DNA from: Neodontobutis hainanensis
Taxonomy: Eukaryota; Chordata; Actinopteri; Gobiiformes; Odontobutidae
Direction of reading: 5' to 3'
Assembly (NCBI GenBank): GCA_024349245.1
Contig: JALDNG010000008.1
Coordinates: 750,001-814,000 of the forward strand
Length of the DNA: 64,000 bases
Of the stretch, positions 25,081-37,204 are shown piece by piece (within the stretch, counting starts at the first letter, position 1; each line of letters starts with the position of its first letter). The position numbers and the translations under genes are program-made. The notes under the pieces were generated by a model. It had not been told where the DNA came from. It ran no database searches and saw nothing but the letters and a program-made list of their open reading frames with translations.

Positions 25081-28000
25081 TTTTTACAGACAAATTGTAA
25101 TACACACACACACATACTTTTCCCACAATAATAGCCCCATACATTTCTATTTGGGTGAAAAGCTAAAAACCTATTATAATTATGATGTTGTATAGTTTTA
25201 CAATATTTATGTAATTTCTTTTCATGTGCTTCCAAAAACGATCAGTTCTGCTTCCTGTCATGTCTGATCGTTTATAGCCATTGATAACTAATATACTCAA
25301 CATTAAATGTTAAAATTGCTTCTAAAATTTCTGAGCTCCATCTTCAGGCAATGATTGTGACTTCAGAGTCACTTGTGCCAGTTTAGCTGAAGTATGTGAT
25401 GTAAAGAAGAGAAACGCCTGCAGGAACTGGCAGTGGGGGGTCCATAAGGAGTGTGAAGCAGCAAGGGAGCATGTCTAATAGACATTAAAGGCATCAAAAC
25501 TTTCTCCGAAAAGGCAATGAAAAACTGCATATGTAAAGAAAAAAATACCCTTAATGTCAAGGCCCCTCTGTTCAAACGAGAATTTAATTTCTACTACTCA
25601 TCACCAAGAAACACAGGCACAGTGGAAAGAAGTGGACAATGCAAAATAAAACTTTAAAACTCTGAAAAATAGTTATTTCTAAAGTTTCCAGAATAGAGCA
25701 CCATAAAAAAGTGTTATCACAGAGTTTGTTTAAAAATGTTTAGTCAGTCAGCTCACACAGAGAAGTTTAATGTAAATACTGAACAGCAGTGACTGGAAGA
25801 TTGGCGTCTGGGCTTTTATTCTTACACAGCTACTCTAACAATGCAGATGGAAGATAAACTCACTGTAAATCATCTTTAATCTGAGTAAAATGGCATGATG
25901 TGATGCCATCCAAAAGAGCACCATTCAATGGGCATGTCTACTTATTTAACAGGTTAAGTTTGAGTTAACTTTGTATGTGTGAATACATACTGTATGTCTA
26001 TATATATAAAACTAAAAACTTTTAAATAAAATTTTCTGTGCCTCTTGCACATGGTGCTGCTTTTTCACTCAGAGACACAGTTATATGTCTGCAGTCTGCT
26101 TTCTTAAATGGCACATCATCCCTGAGCATCATTGCATTCAAACTCTTTCAGGTTTTTGTCATTAGTCATGTGTCTGTGCTTTATTGTCCTTTATAGCTCC
26201 ATTACTCCAGCAAAAGGATACATGTGCTTATGTTAATCCAAATCTAATATTTAAAGTTTATGTACAATAAAGAGCGGACAGCTGATGGCTGGGGTTTTAA
26301 AATATGCCTAATAAAAAGATAACTAAAAGCGTAACACTGTAAAATAATTACAATTCTGTTGTAAAATTTAAGCTAGATTTTGGGAGCACGAGCAAATTTA
26401 CAATCCCTGAGTTCAACAGCAGTGTTTGTAATATAAAAAGTAAATAGGTAAAGATTAACATTATAACTATGTTTAAGGGAGTATTTACCTTTAAATAAAT
26501 CGCTCTGCAGTCGTGAAGAGATGAAGCTTGACTGTTTCCGTCTAATCAAAAGCAACTAATATAGGTAAAAATGTGTCATGATGATATATGTGCATGAGAA
26601 TCATCAGGCAGTATTTCTAGTAAAAACCAAGAAGACTAACCAATGGCAATGTCATTCAACTGCGCTGGAAATAAAAAAAGGAAACGTGAAACACTGAAAA
26701 ATCAAGATAGATTAACATTTATTTCAAAAAGTGATCACTAAAAGGTGTCTGAAAAAGAGTCATCGGCATAGTTCCATAAATTCTTTTTTTTTTCTTTCAA
26801 AGTAACCCTGTGGGTGAAAACTATGGTGAAAACATGGCATTATTCTGTTCAGAAAAAAAGCACTTACAAGCTGACTCAAGTGATTGAGCTACTACAAGGT
26901 TATGCATATGTCAAATACAGCTGTAAAAGGGGTAGAGCATGAAGCAGCAGTGAGTAAAGATGAAAGCCATATGTCCTTCAGGGTCAAAGTCCTTTTCCTC
27001 TGTTTCTTGCTTAAATATCCAAAATATACAATATATGAGATGCCTAACCTTTTATTTAACCATAGTCACTATATAATCTGTGACCCAAACAAAGGGTCGG
27101 ATGTCACTTGACAATGACAATGGTTAATGAATTCAACCTGCAGTCATAAGCCCATACCAGCAGTTACTAAAAGATATTAGTAGGTCCAACAGTTTCATCT
27201 TAATGCAGTGACATATTAAATTCTCACCCAGAACTTTGTGTGAGAGGTTCCTGTGCCAAAAACACCACATTTATGAGAAAAGTCTAGTTTATGTTTATGA
27301 AAGTCTGAGAGCTTATTTTAAGTGTTTTTGAAGTAATCCAAATCTCATAAGCACCGAGATTTCTCCAGGTCATACTTTATCAAAAGCTGAAGCACCTCAA
27401 GCTTATATTAACATGTTGCCCATGTAAGATTGTAACATGTACCCATGTTGATGTAAGATTTCCCAAATCCTCACATCAGTCTCACAAAAAAACTAAACTG
27501 AATGTTATGGAACATTCAGTTTTAGTTTAGTCTCTGTCTGGTCTTCATCTCTTGTGAAACCTTTCTTCAGAGCAATGTCCTAAGCACTCGTATTTCATTC
27601 ATTCATTTTTTTTTAGTGACTGTATTTTTTTCAGTGCGTCTAATGTTTTGCCCGTCAAAGAACATGTTCTAATCTGTTTTAGTTTAATTGCTACAGTGAT
27701 TGGCTGAAACCTACAGGCTGTCCTATCAGCCCACAAAGAGCTCTAAACACTACAACGTCTTCTAAAATCTAACAATCTGCATTTTTCTCTGAGATTTAAC
27801 TTTTCTACTTGCTTTGAACTGCACTCCAACTCATCAGCCAGAAGGACCCTACCTTACCCTGTTACTGTCCTCTGGCCTCTGACCTCTGGCCCGGCTCAAC
27901 CAGTAGGATATGCACAGTTCCAATGTTACAGAAGTTGGTGTAAAGTTAAAACTCAACTTAAACAAATTTTCTAAATTCACAAACTAATTTTATAATTTTA

Positions 28001-28659
28001 GTTTAGTTTTAAGTTTTTAGCATTGCATTCTTGGAACAAACTGCAGAAAGATTTAAAACTGAAAGACTTTCATTTTCTTGAAACAATTTTAAAACTATTT
28101 TAAGTAAGTATTAAAGCAGATTCTTTAATTTGTTGATGTTTTAGATGTTGGTTTTATTCAATTATTACCATTATATTTATTTACTTGTTTGTTTTTAAAT
28201 GTATAGTTGGTTTGCTTGTTGAGCTGTTAATATGTTTTTTTCTGACTATTCTCCTATCCAGGACTCTCTTGCAAAAGAGATTTTTATCCTGGTTAAATAA
28301 AGGTTAAAAATAAAATGAAAAAAGATCTTTAAATCTCTTTCCAAGATTTATTGTTGCCATCTGTTTATTCACTTTGGTCAATAAACATCCCCCTTCTTCA
28401 TATTTTATGCTTAAGTGTGATTTGTTGCTGTCTTTACAATTATGCTACAAAGTGTTGTCAGGATAAATGCTCACAGATTAGGGCCATCTGTTGAGTTTCC
28501 CTTCAATTTTATTTTCTGGTGATAGGAAATAGGTCATATATTTTACATTGTTAAATACATGTAAATGCCAATTAGATGTGCTTACTAAAAATATCCATAA
28601 CGCTATTGTCCAGTCTTAATGGTTGGTGTATTTCCTGAAAAATTTACATTTTAAAACAG
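25081..28659. other. Gene-free DNA
   Basis: No exon can be supported. A near-perfect foldback is at 27492-27526: ACTAAACTGAATGTT, four bases, then its complement with one extra T. Around 28262-28315 the words CTCTTGCAAAAGAGA and CCTGGTTAAATAAAGG resemble the 3' ends of fish non-LTR retrotransposons; I give this low weight. Confidence 0.5.
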
Positions 28660-29287
28660 AAATAATGCCAGGTTGGTGGAGAGCTCCTGCCTCAAGTGGA
28701 GGAGTTTAATATCTTGTGGGGTGAGGGAAGGAGGGAGTGTGAGGTTGGACGAAGGATCGGTGCAGCCGTTGTGCTGTCATGGTGAAGAAGGAGCTGAGCT
28801 CTCGATTTACCGGTCAATCTACGTTTCTACTCTCACCTATGGTCATGAGCTTTGGGTCATGACAGAAGGAACAAGCTCCCCCGGATACAAGCGACCGAAA
28901 TGAGCTTTCTCCACAAGGTGGCGGGGCGCTTCCTTAGAGATAGTGTGAGGAGTTTGGGCCGTTGGGAGGAGCTCAAGTTGAGCCGCTGTTCCTCCACATC
29001 GAGAGGAGCCAGCTGAGGTGGCTCAAGCATCTGTATCGGATGCCTCCTGGACGCCTCCCTAGAGAGGTGTTCCGGGCATGTCCCACCAGGAGGAGACCCC
29101 GGGGAAGACCTAGGACACGCTGGAGGGACTATGTCTCTCGGCTGGGCTGGGAACGCCTCGGTATCCCCCAGGAAGAGCTGGAGGAAGTGTCCGGGGTGAG
29201 GGAAGTCTGGGCGTCTCTGCTTAGACTGCTGCCCCCCGTGACCCGACCCCGGATAAGCGGTAGAAGATGGATGGATGGATTGATGGA
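28660..29287 (+). mobile_element. 5'-truncated Rex3-like LINE (RTE clade) fragment
   Basis: The translated fragment matches the end of a Rex3-type reverse transcriptase ORF. The pieces LSIYRSIYV.TLTYGHELWV (about 28797-28856) and, in another frame, LHIERSQLRWLKHLYRMPPG and RPRTRWRDYVSRLGWERLG (28962-29240) are consecutive in that family. The frame changes and in-frame stops show a dead copy. It ends in GATG tandem repeats (about 29268-29287), the usual Rex3 3' end. GC content is well above the flanks. The opposite-strand 144-codon ORF is a shadow. Confidence 0.85.
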
Positions 29288-32164
29288 ACATTAATATTTA
29301 TTTCTCAGTTATATGTTACTACTTTACAGAAGTTGGAGTTGAGGGAAATAGAAAGGACAGCATTTTTCATTTAGGTTTCCAGAGTCTGGCTGCTTTACAT
29401 TGAAAAGCTGTGGTGAATAATATCCCCTGTGGAAACGCACATTGTGTTTTGCGTTTTAATTTAGTAAAGCCTCACTTCTTTGCCCTTAAGGACAAACAAC
29501 GATTTTAAGGTGCTTTCAGCATGAGAACCAGTTTATGTTTGCAAATTAATTTCATTCAACTGTAAAGAGGGCTTTTATCTATGAAAATGTCCCCCTTTGT
29601 GATTCTATCCTACACCACTACACACTCATGCGTTTTTGAAGTAATTGGTACGCTATAACAAGTGATTGGTTTTAAGTAGATAACCACCGGGGGACTGCAA
29701 ATAGGTTGCAGGGTGAATTCCTGGTTAGATTTTTTTTCAATTAATTTTGGCTGACCTTGTATAAAACGGACTCTCAATACATACAAATAAGGCAAGTTCT
29801 TGTAGTAAATGAATGAAATAGTGGGCCATGGCATTGAAGAAAGAAGTTTGGATGAAAATAAGAGGAACTATGGCTCCCTTTGACTCTTGTTCAATTCAAG
29901 ACCCGCTGTTAGGATCACAGTCACTTTGTGGAGTAATGCCTTCACTAAAAAGGTTTTTAAGGAGAAGAATGAGAGTTGTTATGTTGAAAACAGATTTTTA
30001 ACTGCCATTACAGACATAACAGAGTTGTAATATTCAGCTCTATATTTGCGGTTTACTGTTATTTTGATTTAAATGCATGCATCTATGACTAGGTACCTGA
30101 ATATATATATGAATATGAAAAGTGCAAGAATGTTTACTGTGATCTGTGTGTGTTTTCTTACCAGCCAATGATAAAGAATATTTTACAGCCATAACATGGA
30201 CTTTGAATCTTCTGTCACATACTGGCAGCAGCATACCTTAATCCCAGTTTAGGCTTTGAAGGAGGTTACTCAGCGTTAAGCCTACCATCTGTAGTTAACT
30301 CTGACTTTCACTTCAAAGACCAATGCATTGTGAACATTATTATGAGTTTGCTTTTAAAACTTGTTCATTGTTTGTTCTTGGATCTTTACTGATGAAAGTA
30401 CAACTTTTTAAACAATGGCTAAATCTGAATATTGCTTTGACTATTGGGGCATAATTGTGTTTTCTTTTGCAAAGCAATCTATCATGAGAATACTTTGTTT
30501 AATTTAGCTTTCAGTTTGCCTTTTGCTTCAAAAATCCCACTGCATCGCAGTCCCATTGGCAGAGCAGAATTCTGTTCTGCCAAATTAGTCTGCCAAAACG
30601 TTCTTTAATTTACAGCTCAGTAATGCTAACGCTCCATTTAGCATTCACATGATAGAGATGCATTACTCAAGCAAAAAGAAAATGTTATCTCAGCAAGCAT
30701 GTTAGTTAGCACTCACAGCAGATATAAGTTGAGGCTTTCTTCCCGGTTGTTTGATGATGCATTTGAGTGTCTGACTAATCTACCAGGCTTTATGGTTATT
30801 TCCAATAAATTTTGTACTGCTGCCATCGTCAAAACACATCACTATCTTGCCTGGAAGACTATCACAAAACAAAACTGCTTAGGGCAAAATTTGGAATAAG
30901 ATTTTTAATGTTGTGCACAAGAGAAAAGCATGTCCAGGCTGGATTCAAATATCAAGATCCTCTTTGCAAAGAAGCCATTGATTATAAAAACATACTCATT
31001 TTAATATCTGGACCATTCTTATAAGTGGAGATAGAAAACAAACACCTGAAGAGTGATCTTTTGGGTAAAATACACACCAACAAACTCAAAGAGATTGACA
31101 AAACCTGACTTGGTAAACAATAGAAAATGTATTGACATATATACTTCAATTCTGAATAATTCATTAATGAATCCTTGAGGATGTTCTCAGTAATCTAAGA
31201 AGCTTTCTCTTCTTTATCATCCATACCACTAAAGAAGTGTTGTGCATCTTTATGGCAGAAGCCATGATGTAGTCCAGTGTACACTGTCTGCTCTGTGTTG
31301 CTTTATTGAACCATGTAAAGGATGATCAATGTTGTTTAATACAGCATCCATCTGCTGCATATGTACTGCTCAGACAGATTCTTACTGTTTCCTTGACCTT
31401 TTTATATAGTATAGTTTTTATAGTGTTACTTTAACACCGCTAACCCTAACATTCTAGTACTTAAGGATGGTCTTGGTCTCTCCTTGCCCTTTACCAAGCT
31501 CTTGCAACCCTCTATTGGATTTCTGCACTATCTACTGCTATAGCTTTTGACATAAGCATTTGTGAGGAGTCTGCATGTCCTCATCTTGTTACTGTGGGTT
31601 CTCTCCGGGTTGTCTCCTCCCACTGTCCAAGAGGAATGTATGTATGTACAGTATGTCTAAAAATATCCTTAGTAAGAGTGACTGTCAGTGACTGTGTCTG
31701 GCCATTGTCCAGGGTGTACCATGCCTCAGGTCTAAAGCTGCTGTCCAGGCTCCAGTCACCCACGACCCCTAATTAGTCTATGCATTTGTCTTACACAAAC
31801 AAATAGATTTTTACTACGTACATTTTATGACCCACACTCTCCTGTTTTTGCCCAGAACTTCAGTGTAGGTCTTTACATATTTTCTATGTATAATATAAAG
31901 TCTCTCCTTACCAAAACACAATTAGTTCTGGAGCTTTCCATGAGGGGCAGCACACACAGTGAATGAATCACAATATGACATTGTGTTTACATAAACATGA
32001 CAAAGATAAAGGTTTGCAAATATAGGCATCTTAGAAAGGTGTGTAATTGTCAAAAAATTACAATAAGATGCAATTAATTTAAAAAAAAAAAATAACATAA
32101 AAATCCATTTGGGGGAAAAAAAAGTAAAAAAAATACTTAAATAATTTGACAAAACAACATTGTT
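29288..32164. other. Gene-free DNA with one LINE-like tail
   Basis: Nothing coding is supportable. At about 31570-31765 the words GTGGGTTCTCTCCGGGTTGT, GGCCATTGTCCAGGGTGTAC and CTGTCCAGGCTCCAGTCACC follow each other as in the 3' UTR of fish L2-type LINEs. The rest is ordinary AT-rich sequence. Confidence 0.5.
31570..31765 (+). mobile_element. L2-like LINE 3' end remnant
   Basis: The order of motifs (TTCTCTCCGGG, CCATTGTCCAGGGTGTACC, GCTCCAGTCACCC, ACGACCC) is the same as in a second copy at 51735-51925 and is characteristic of fish L2-like 3' ends. The family name is my inference. Short ORFs on both strands here are not genes. Confidence 0.5.
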
Positions 32165-32406
32165 AATAATAATCTTTATTTTTAAATGGTGCTTTTCCAC
32201 CTACTGTAGTAGACACACAAAGCACTTTTAAGCTATTTACCAGTGTTACACATCACTGGAGGCAATGTAGGTTAAGGGTCTTGCCCAAGGACACAACGAC
32301 AGTATGTGGCGGAGAGCGGGATGTTATGATGTTTTGGGATGTTTCGAGCGGGGATTGAACCGCCCACCCGCCGGTCGAAGGGCGGCCGCTCTACCCAGTG
32401 GCCTCA
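32165..32406 (-). mobile_element. tRNA-derived SINE, minus strand
   Basis: Read on the minus strand, the head gives an A-box-like TGGGTAGAGCGG and a B box GGTTCAATCCC. The fish SINE body word GTCGTTGTGTCCTTGGGCAA and an AATAAAGATTATTATTAAC tail follow. It is the most complete minus-strand SINE in the window. The A box has one poor position. Confidence 0.7.
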
Positions 32407-35400
32407 ATCAGTTTCTTTGATGATGCCAAACAAGGAATAGAACACTTTTTTATTCAGAAAACGGCCCAAAGGAATGATATTCATATTGTCACTCACATCC
32501 TTCAGTTATTTTCTGTCTTATAATTTATGCACAATAATCACAGAGGGACATCTGGCCCTTTTATGATGAAACAACGATTAATGCATTTTCTATGAATATG
32601 TAGACATGCATAATATAATTAATAAAAGCGCTCGACATATGCTTATTAATGCAATAGCATGACCCTTGAGCAGCTGTAACCACTTTTGATATCCGTATTT
32701 GCATTAATGATTCAAATGAATGTGTTTTGGCATTTCTGGCCTAGATGAAGATCAAGAAGAAGTCATAAGAATGAAATAGGACAAGTGTAGCTTCATTTCT
32801 AGTGACAAGTCTTGCAAATGCCATTCTCTAATTAAAGACTCATTAAATTCAGTGCGACACCTGAAGAGTGTGTACTGAATTTAAAACATTTGCCAGTTTA
32901 ACTGTGGTATCTAATTACTATGACTTCTGGACCAAGCCGCACTGGCAATAATGAAAATAGCGGATGAGAAAATTGGGGGGATCAAGTTAAGTGGCAAGAG
33001 AGGGGTCTTTGAACAAATGAAAGGGATGGGTGTATGGGACCATATGAGAGCTTTAACTCTTCGACTACTTCTAAAAACAATTCAGAACAAAATGATCTGT
33101 AGATACCAACGTGGAAAGAAAGATAAACAAGGTAAACAAGCAATTTCAGGAATAGAAACACAAAGTTTCATCTGAACAGTTTTACGAACACAATGAACAC
33201 AATCAGGTTTACAACAGTGGTTCTCAGTCTGTTTAGAGTCAGACACTGAGAGTCTGTATACCTGTAATGTTTTAACAAGAAACCAATCAAATAATCAACT
33301 TTTTATGGTTACATGAGCCTCCAGAGATAATTGTGCTATGTCTATTTCTTAAAAACTTTTCAAACCTTATGATGACCAGTGTATATTGGCTGAATGTGCA
33401 GTACCATTTGCAGACAAATATATTTTCTGGCTTTCATTACTTACAAGAACAGGCTACTTAAAGTGCACAGAATGTAAAAATTGTCTTGCTAATGTGACTA
33501 GCCATGTCACTTTTCCATGACATGTCAGCAACCTTTTCAAAATAATAATAATATACAGAATAACCAGTATTGCCTTTACATTGTGGGTGTGTAATACAAG
33601 GGATTTTCAATATGTGAACATTCATTTAATTTTTTTATAAAAATCTTGCATGTTATAGCTTTAAGGTCTAAAATGACTCATAAATCATAGGTCATGTTTT
33701 TAGTTAACATCTAAGATTGCAAGCATGACTTTTGAAAGTCTACATCAATAAACATGATTATTTTGACTCAAAAATGCAGCTTCAACCACTCTGAAAATGA
33801 TTTATAGTAAGTGTTATAGTGAGTGACTTCAAAGGAATATATTGTAGTTCTGAAATTGCATGGACATGTACAGTCCATGCAATTTTAACAGTCTAATCAA
33901 ACTGCATTACTAGAGTTGAATACATTATACATAGCATGGTCAGCAAGCTATAAAAGAAGGGATACCAGGAAGAGGTGACATAAAACAGAGACATAATCAC
34001 ATGAAGTAATCCTTGATGAGTGAAGTTCACAGAGTTATGCCTCCAAAGTGAGAAGGAACGCTGAGTGAAACAGATCAAACATCACTGCAGCTGCAGAGTT
34101 CATTACAATTTATTCTGTTGTGTGGAGTTAGGCGGATGTTTCATTGAGGGGGACAGCCAACTCATGCCCTTGTGAAATAGCAGCACTAAGTGCATTTGGG
34201 ACTGCAGTGGAACAGCTAGCTCCTGTCACAATAAGACTTGTCATACGATGCTTCCAGGGAGTCCAAAAACAACAAACACAACAGTGTATTAGAGTCTCTG
34301 CAAAGGCTGGGGGTCGAAAACAGGGCTTGGATGTGCATAAGGGCACAACTGTGGAGAAATGAATCTTGTCAGTTTCTTGTATACTCAATCTGGGCGGTAA
34401 TAATAATACTTTTACCAAAGTAATCAGTTGCATTTTTTGTTTGTCCATCAGATGAAGTATGTGAAAAGAACACTGCACAGTAGCACTTAAACACTCATGT
34501 ACACCAACCGAAAGAAACATTAATGGATTTGTCTCTGGCCTTTTGTGGAAATAAAATAAAATAACAGTGCCATTTTCTACATAATATTGCAGACTGACGA
34601 ACAAAAACATGAGAGTACCTATCAGAGATAATCCACTTTCCACTGCAAATACCAGCCCTCTAACTTTAGTTTTATTTTTGCAGATGTTTCATGAATATAA
34701 ATGGTGGCCTTTTGCTTTGCCAACATTAGCACAAATTCTTTTGCAAGCTTTGGGAAATAAATGAGCTACATGAAGAGAATATTTTGCTTTTTAGTGTGTT
34801 TAAAATGACCCATGAGGGAAGAGAGAAAGATGAGTCATCGATTTCATGTTTCCTTTTGACCAGACTCACCACTTCTGCATAAAACAATGTTAACTGTGTT
34901 GTTGATTTGTTTAAATCAGGTTCATTACACAATATACAGCATTTTCTTTAAAAATAATCTTATCCAAGGTCTATAGGAATCTAAAATAATGTGGTGGTGG
35001 TAAATGTATTTGCTCCCACTCTATACACATAGATAGTATCACAAATAGTATGTTAATTGGACTGACATGGACTTGATTTCTACGTCTGCTGGGGGCAGGT
35101 GTAATTTAGCATTGTTCTGTGTAATCTTTACTGCATTCCTTACCTTTTCACATACAGACAAACGCATATTCAAAAAAGGTTGGATACTTTGCTTTAAATT
35201 ATAATAACTAAATAATTAATCAAGACATCTGCTGCCTTTGAAGAACTCACAAAGGGATTTAGAGCATTTCAGGTTTGTAACTTTTTTTTCCCCTTTCTAC
35301 AAGATTAGAAACAATAAACTTGTGTGAAGTCTTCCTCGAAACATCCTTTTTAATTAAGGCAAGAAAATTAGAGTGCATGGCTGTTTTGGTATCTTTTAAT

Positions 35401-37014
35401 GGGTATTTTTACTTTGTTTGCTCCTCAGGCGCACTGGCCTATTGTCTGTGCTTCTCATTGGCACCGAGCCAGTGTTAGCAGTGCAGCCATCCAAGCAGCT
35501 GGGAGTCAGGATTCACATACCATGACCATGCTATTTCTCAGTATGCCCGTTGTGGAAGTGCCTCATACGCTTCTAAGTGAACTAACTGGCTGTTTGCCTG
35601 AGCAGGAACAGTGGTAGTTGCATAAGCAGCGTTGGTGTGGGTAGAAGAGTGAAACATGGATCCCGCTTTGTATTACCAAGATGTCTAATGTGTAATCGTC
35701 TTTGACAGCCCATTTGCTGTCTCTGGCAGCTTTTTAAAGATGAAGGGAGCACTTTGGTTTAACAAGTCTCCATCCAGAGCGTTACGTAACAGATGTGAGA
35801 TACGTTTTGTATGACCGCTTTTCCACTGGCCACAAAACTGTTAAAAACTGCTCACATTTGTCAACAGCAGCAACACAAATGCAGAGTCATTTGACCCATG
35901 AGTCCCAAAGACTACAGTCAGTATCCTCTATTTTACAGTTGTGGAACATACAGAATTATAATTGTAATACAAGCTTCTACAAACCTTCTGCCAAAAGTGT
36001 GTGTCTTATTGTTATTGAGGTTGATGGGTAAACGGAAGATATCAGTTCCATCAAAACAGGTTATGTGCAAGGGAAGTTTTCTATTGGAGAAAAATTATGT
36101 GTTCAAAATTATTTTGACCATGTCTTGCCCCAGTATTCTTTGAAACTAAAATAAGATGAAAATATTTACAAGTTACAAGATCCTAGTTTTCTCACTGTCA
36201 GGTTATTAAAAGCTCCACTCAGTTAAATGTAGTCCATTCAAAAAAATATATGGTATTATTTATATAAACTATATATTAGCTAAACTAAGAGTGAACCAAG
36301 TTGAATAGACCCACTCTGAACCTGTTTTTGGTTCAACCTCCTTTGAACTAGGCCAATGACTGAAAGAGACGCAGTTTAGATCAGCAGATCAAAACTCACA
36401 TGTAGAGGCAAGTGTAGAGAAAATGGCCGTTGCAGTATTCAGAAAATGGTTTGTAGAAATCTTACCAGACCAGACATGGTTTTAATAGAAATATGTTCTA
36501 GACATTGAAGGGGGTAAGCAATTATTTCACACTCAGTTTGAGTTATTGATTAGCCCATAGTGTATATAAATAATATGCAAGTAAAATATATCAAAAACAA
36601 TAAAGTAGATTTAGGTCAAACACACAACAATTACTAACTATTAAAATAATGTCCAAAAACAAGAGAATACAATGACCATGATGAAGAACGTCATGTTTGT
36701 TCGAGGAATTCTATTGTACTCTCAAGAAACTTTATGTATGGCTCAACTGCTCTTTTTGTTGTATGAATTATACATTACCATTAAAAGAAAAAACAAAATA
36801 AACTCTTATCACTTATCCTTTGTGGGGAGTCTATCGTTTGCTGCTTTGGGCATGAAGTCAGATAAACCCCAAACAACTGCCAGTTAATCTAATGGGTTCA
36901 CATTTAGAGACAGACACCGACAGAGCTGATTTCAAAGTTCTCCTTATCATCGTTATCATATCAAATTGTCTGTGAACGCGCACCCTCTTACTTATCCTCA
37001 TCACCCAGTATACT
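32407..37014. other. Gene-free DNA
   Basis: I see no exon. A 171-codon minus-strand ORF (34128-34643) resembles no family I know and has no splice or promoter context; I treat it as chance. A perfect palindrome at 33853-33885 is listed separately. Confidence 0.5.
33853..33885. repeat. Perfect 13-bp inverted repeat
   Basis: AAATTGCATGGAC (33853-33865) and GTCCATGCAATTT (33873-33885) are exact complements around the 7-base loop ATGTACA. It could form a short cruciform or RNA hairpin. It is too short for a standard microRNA precursor. Confidence 0.9.
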
Positions 37015-37200
37015 CCAGCGCGTACCCTTCGCTCTCAGGACGCTGGCCTCCTTCATCTTTCTCAAATTAAGAAGAAGTCTTCTACAGAGCCTTTTCTTAT
37101 AGAGCCCTCTTTTTATGGAATGGGCTCCTGGTGGAAGTGCGGCGAGCTGACTCTTTTGAGGTTTTCAAAAGCAAACTCAAAACATACTTATTTCACCAAA
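37015..37200 (+). mobile_element. L2-clade reverse transcriptase C-terminal remnant
   Basis: The translation from about 37087 reads RAFSYRALFLWN.LLVEVRR followed by ADSFEVFKSKLKTYLFH, the pattern at the end of L2-type ORF2 proteins (RAFS..AP.LWN..P...R..ADS...FKS.LKT.LF). Upstream the frame is broken by a stop. The remnant abuts the start of the minisatellite. Confidence 0.6.
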
Positions 37201-37204
37201 CGCA

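Noticed and set aside
28857..29291. 144-codon minus-strand ORF
   Set aside because: It is the antisense of the Rex3-like LINE fragment.
34128..34643. 171-codon ORF on the minus strand
   Set aside because: No recognisable domain, no family pattern, and no splice or promoter context. Several overlapping ORFs exist on the other strand. Best treated as chance.
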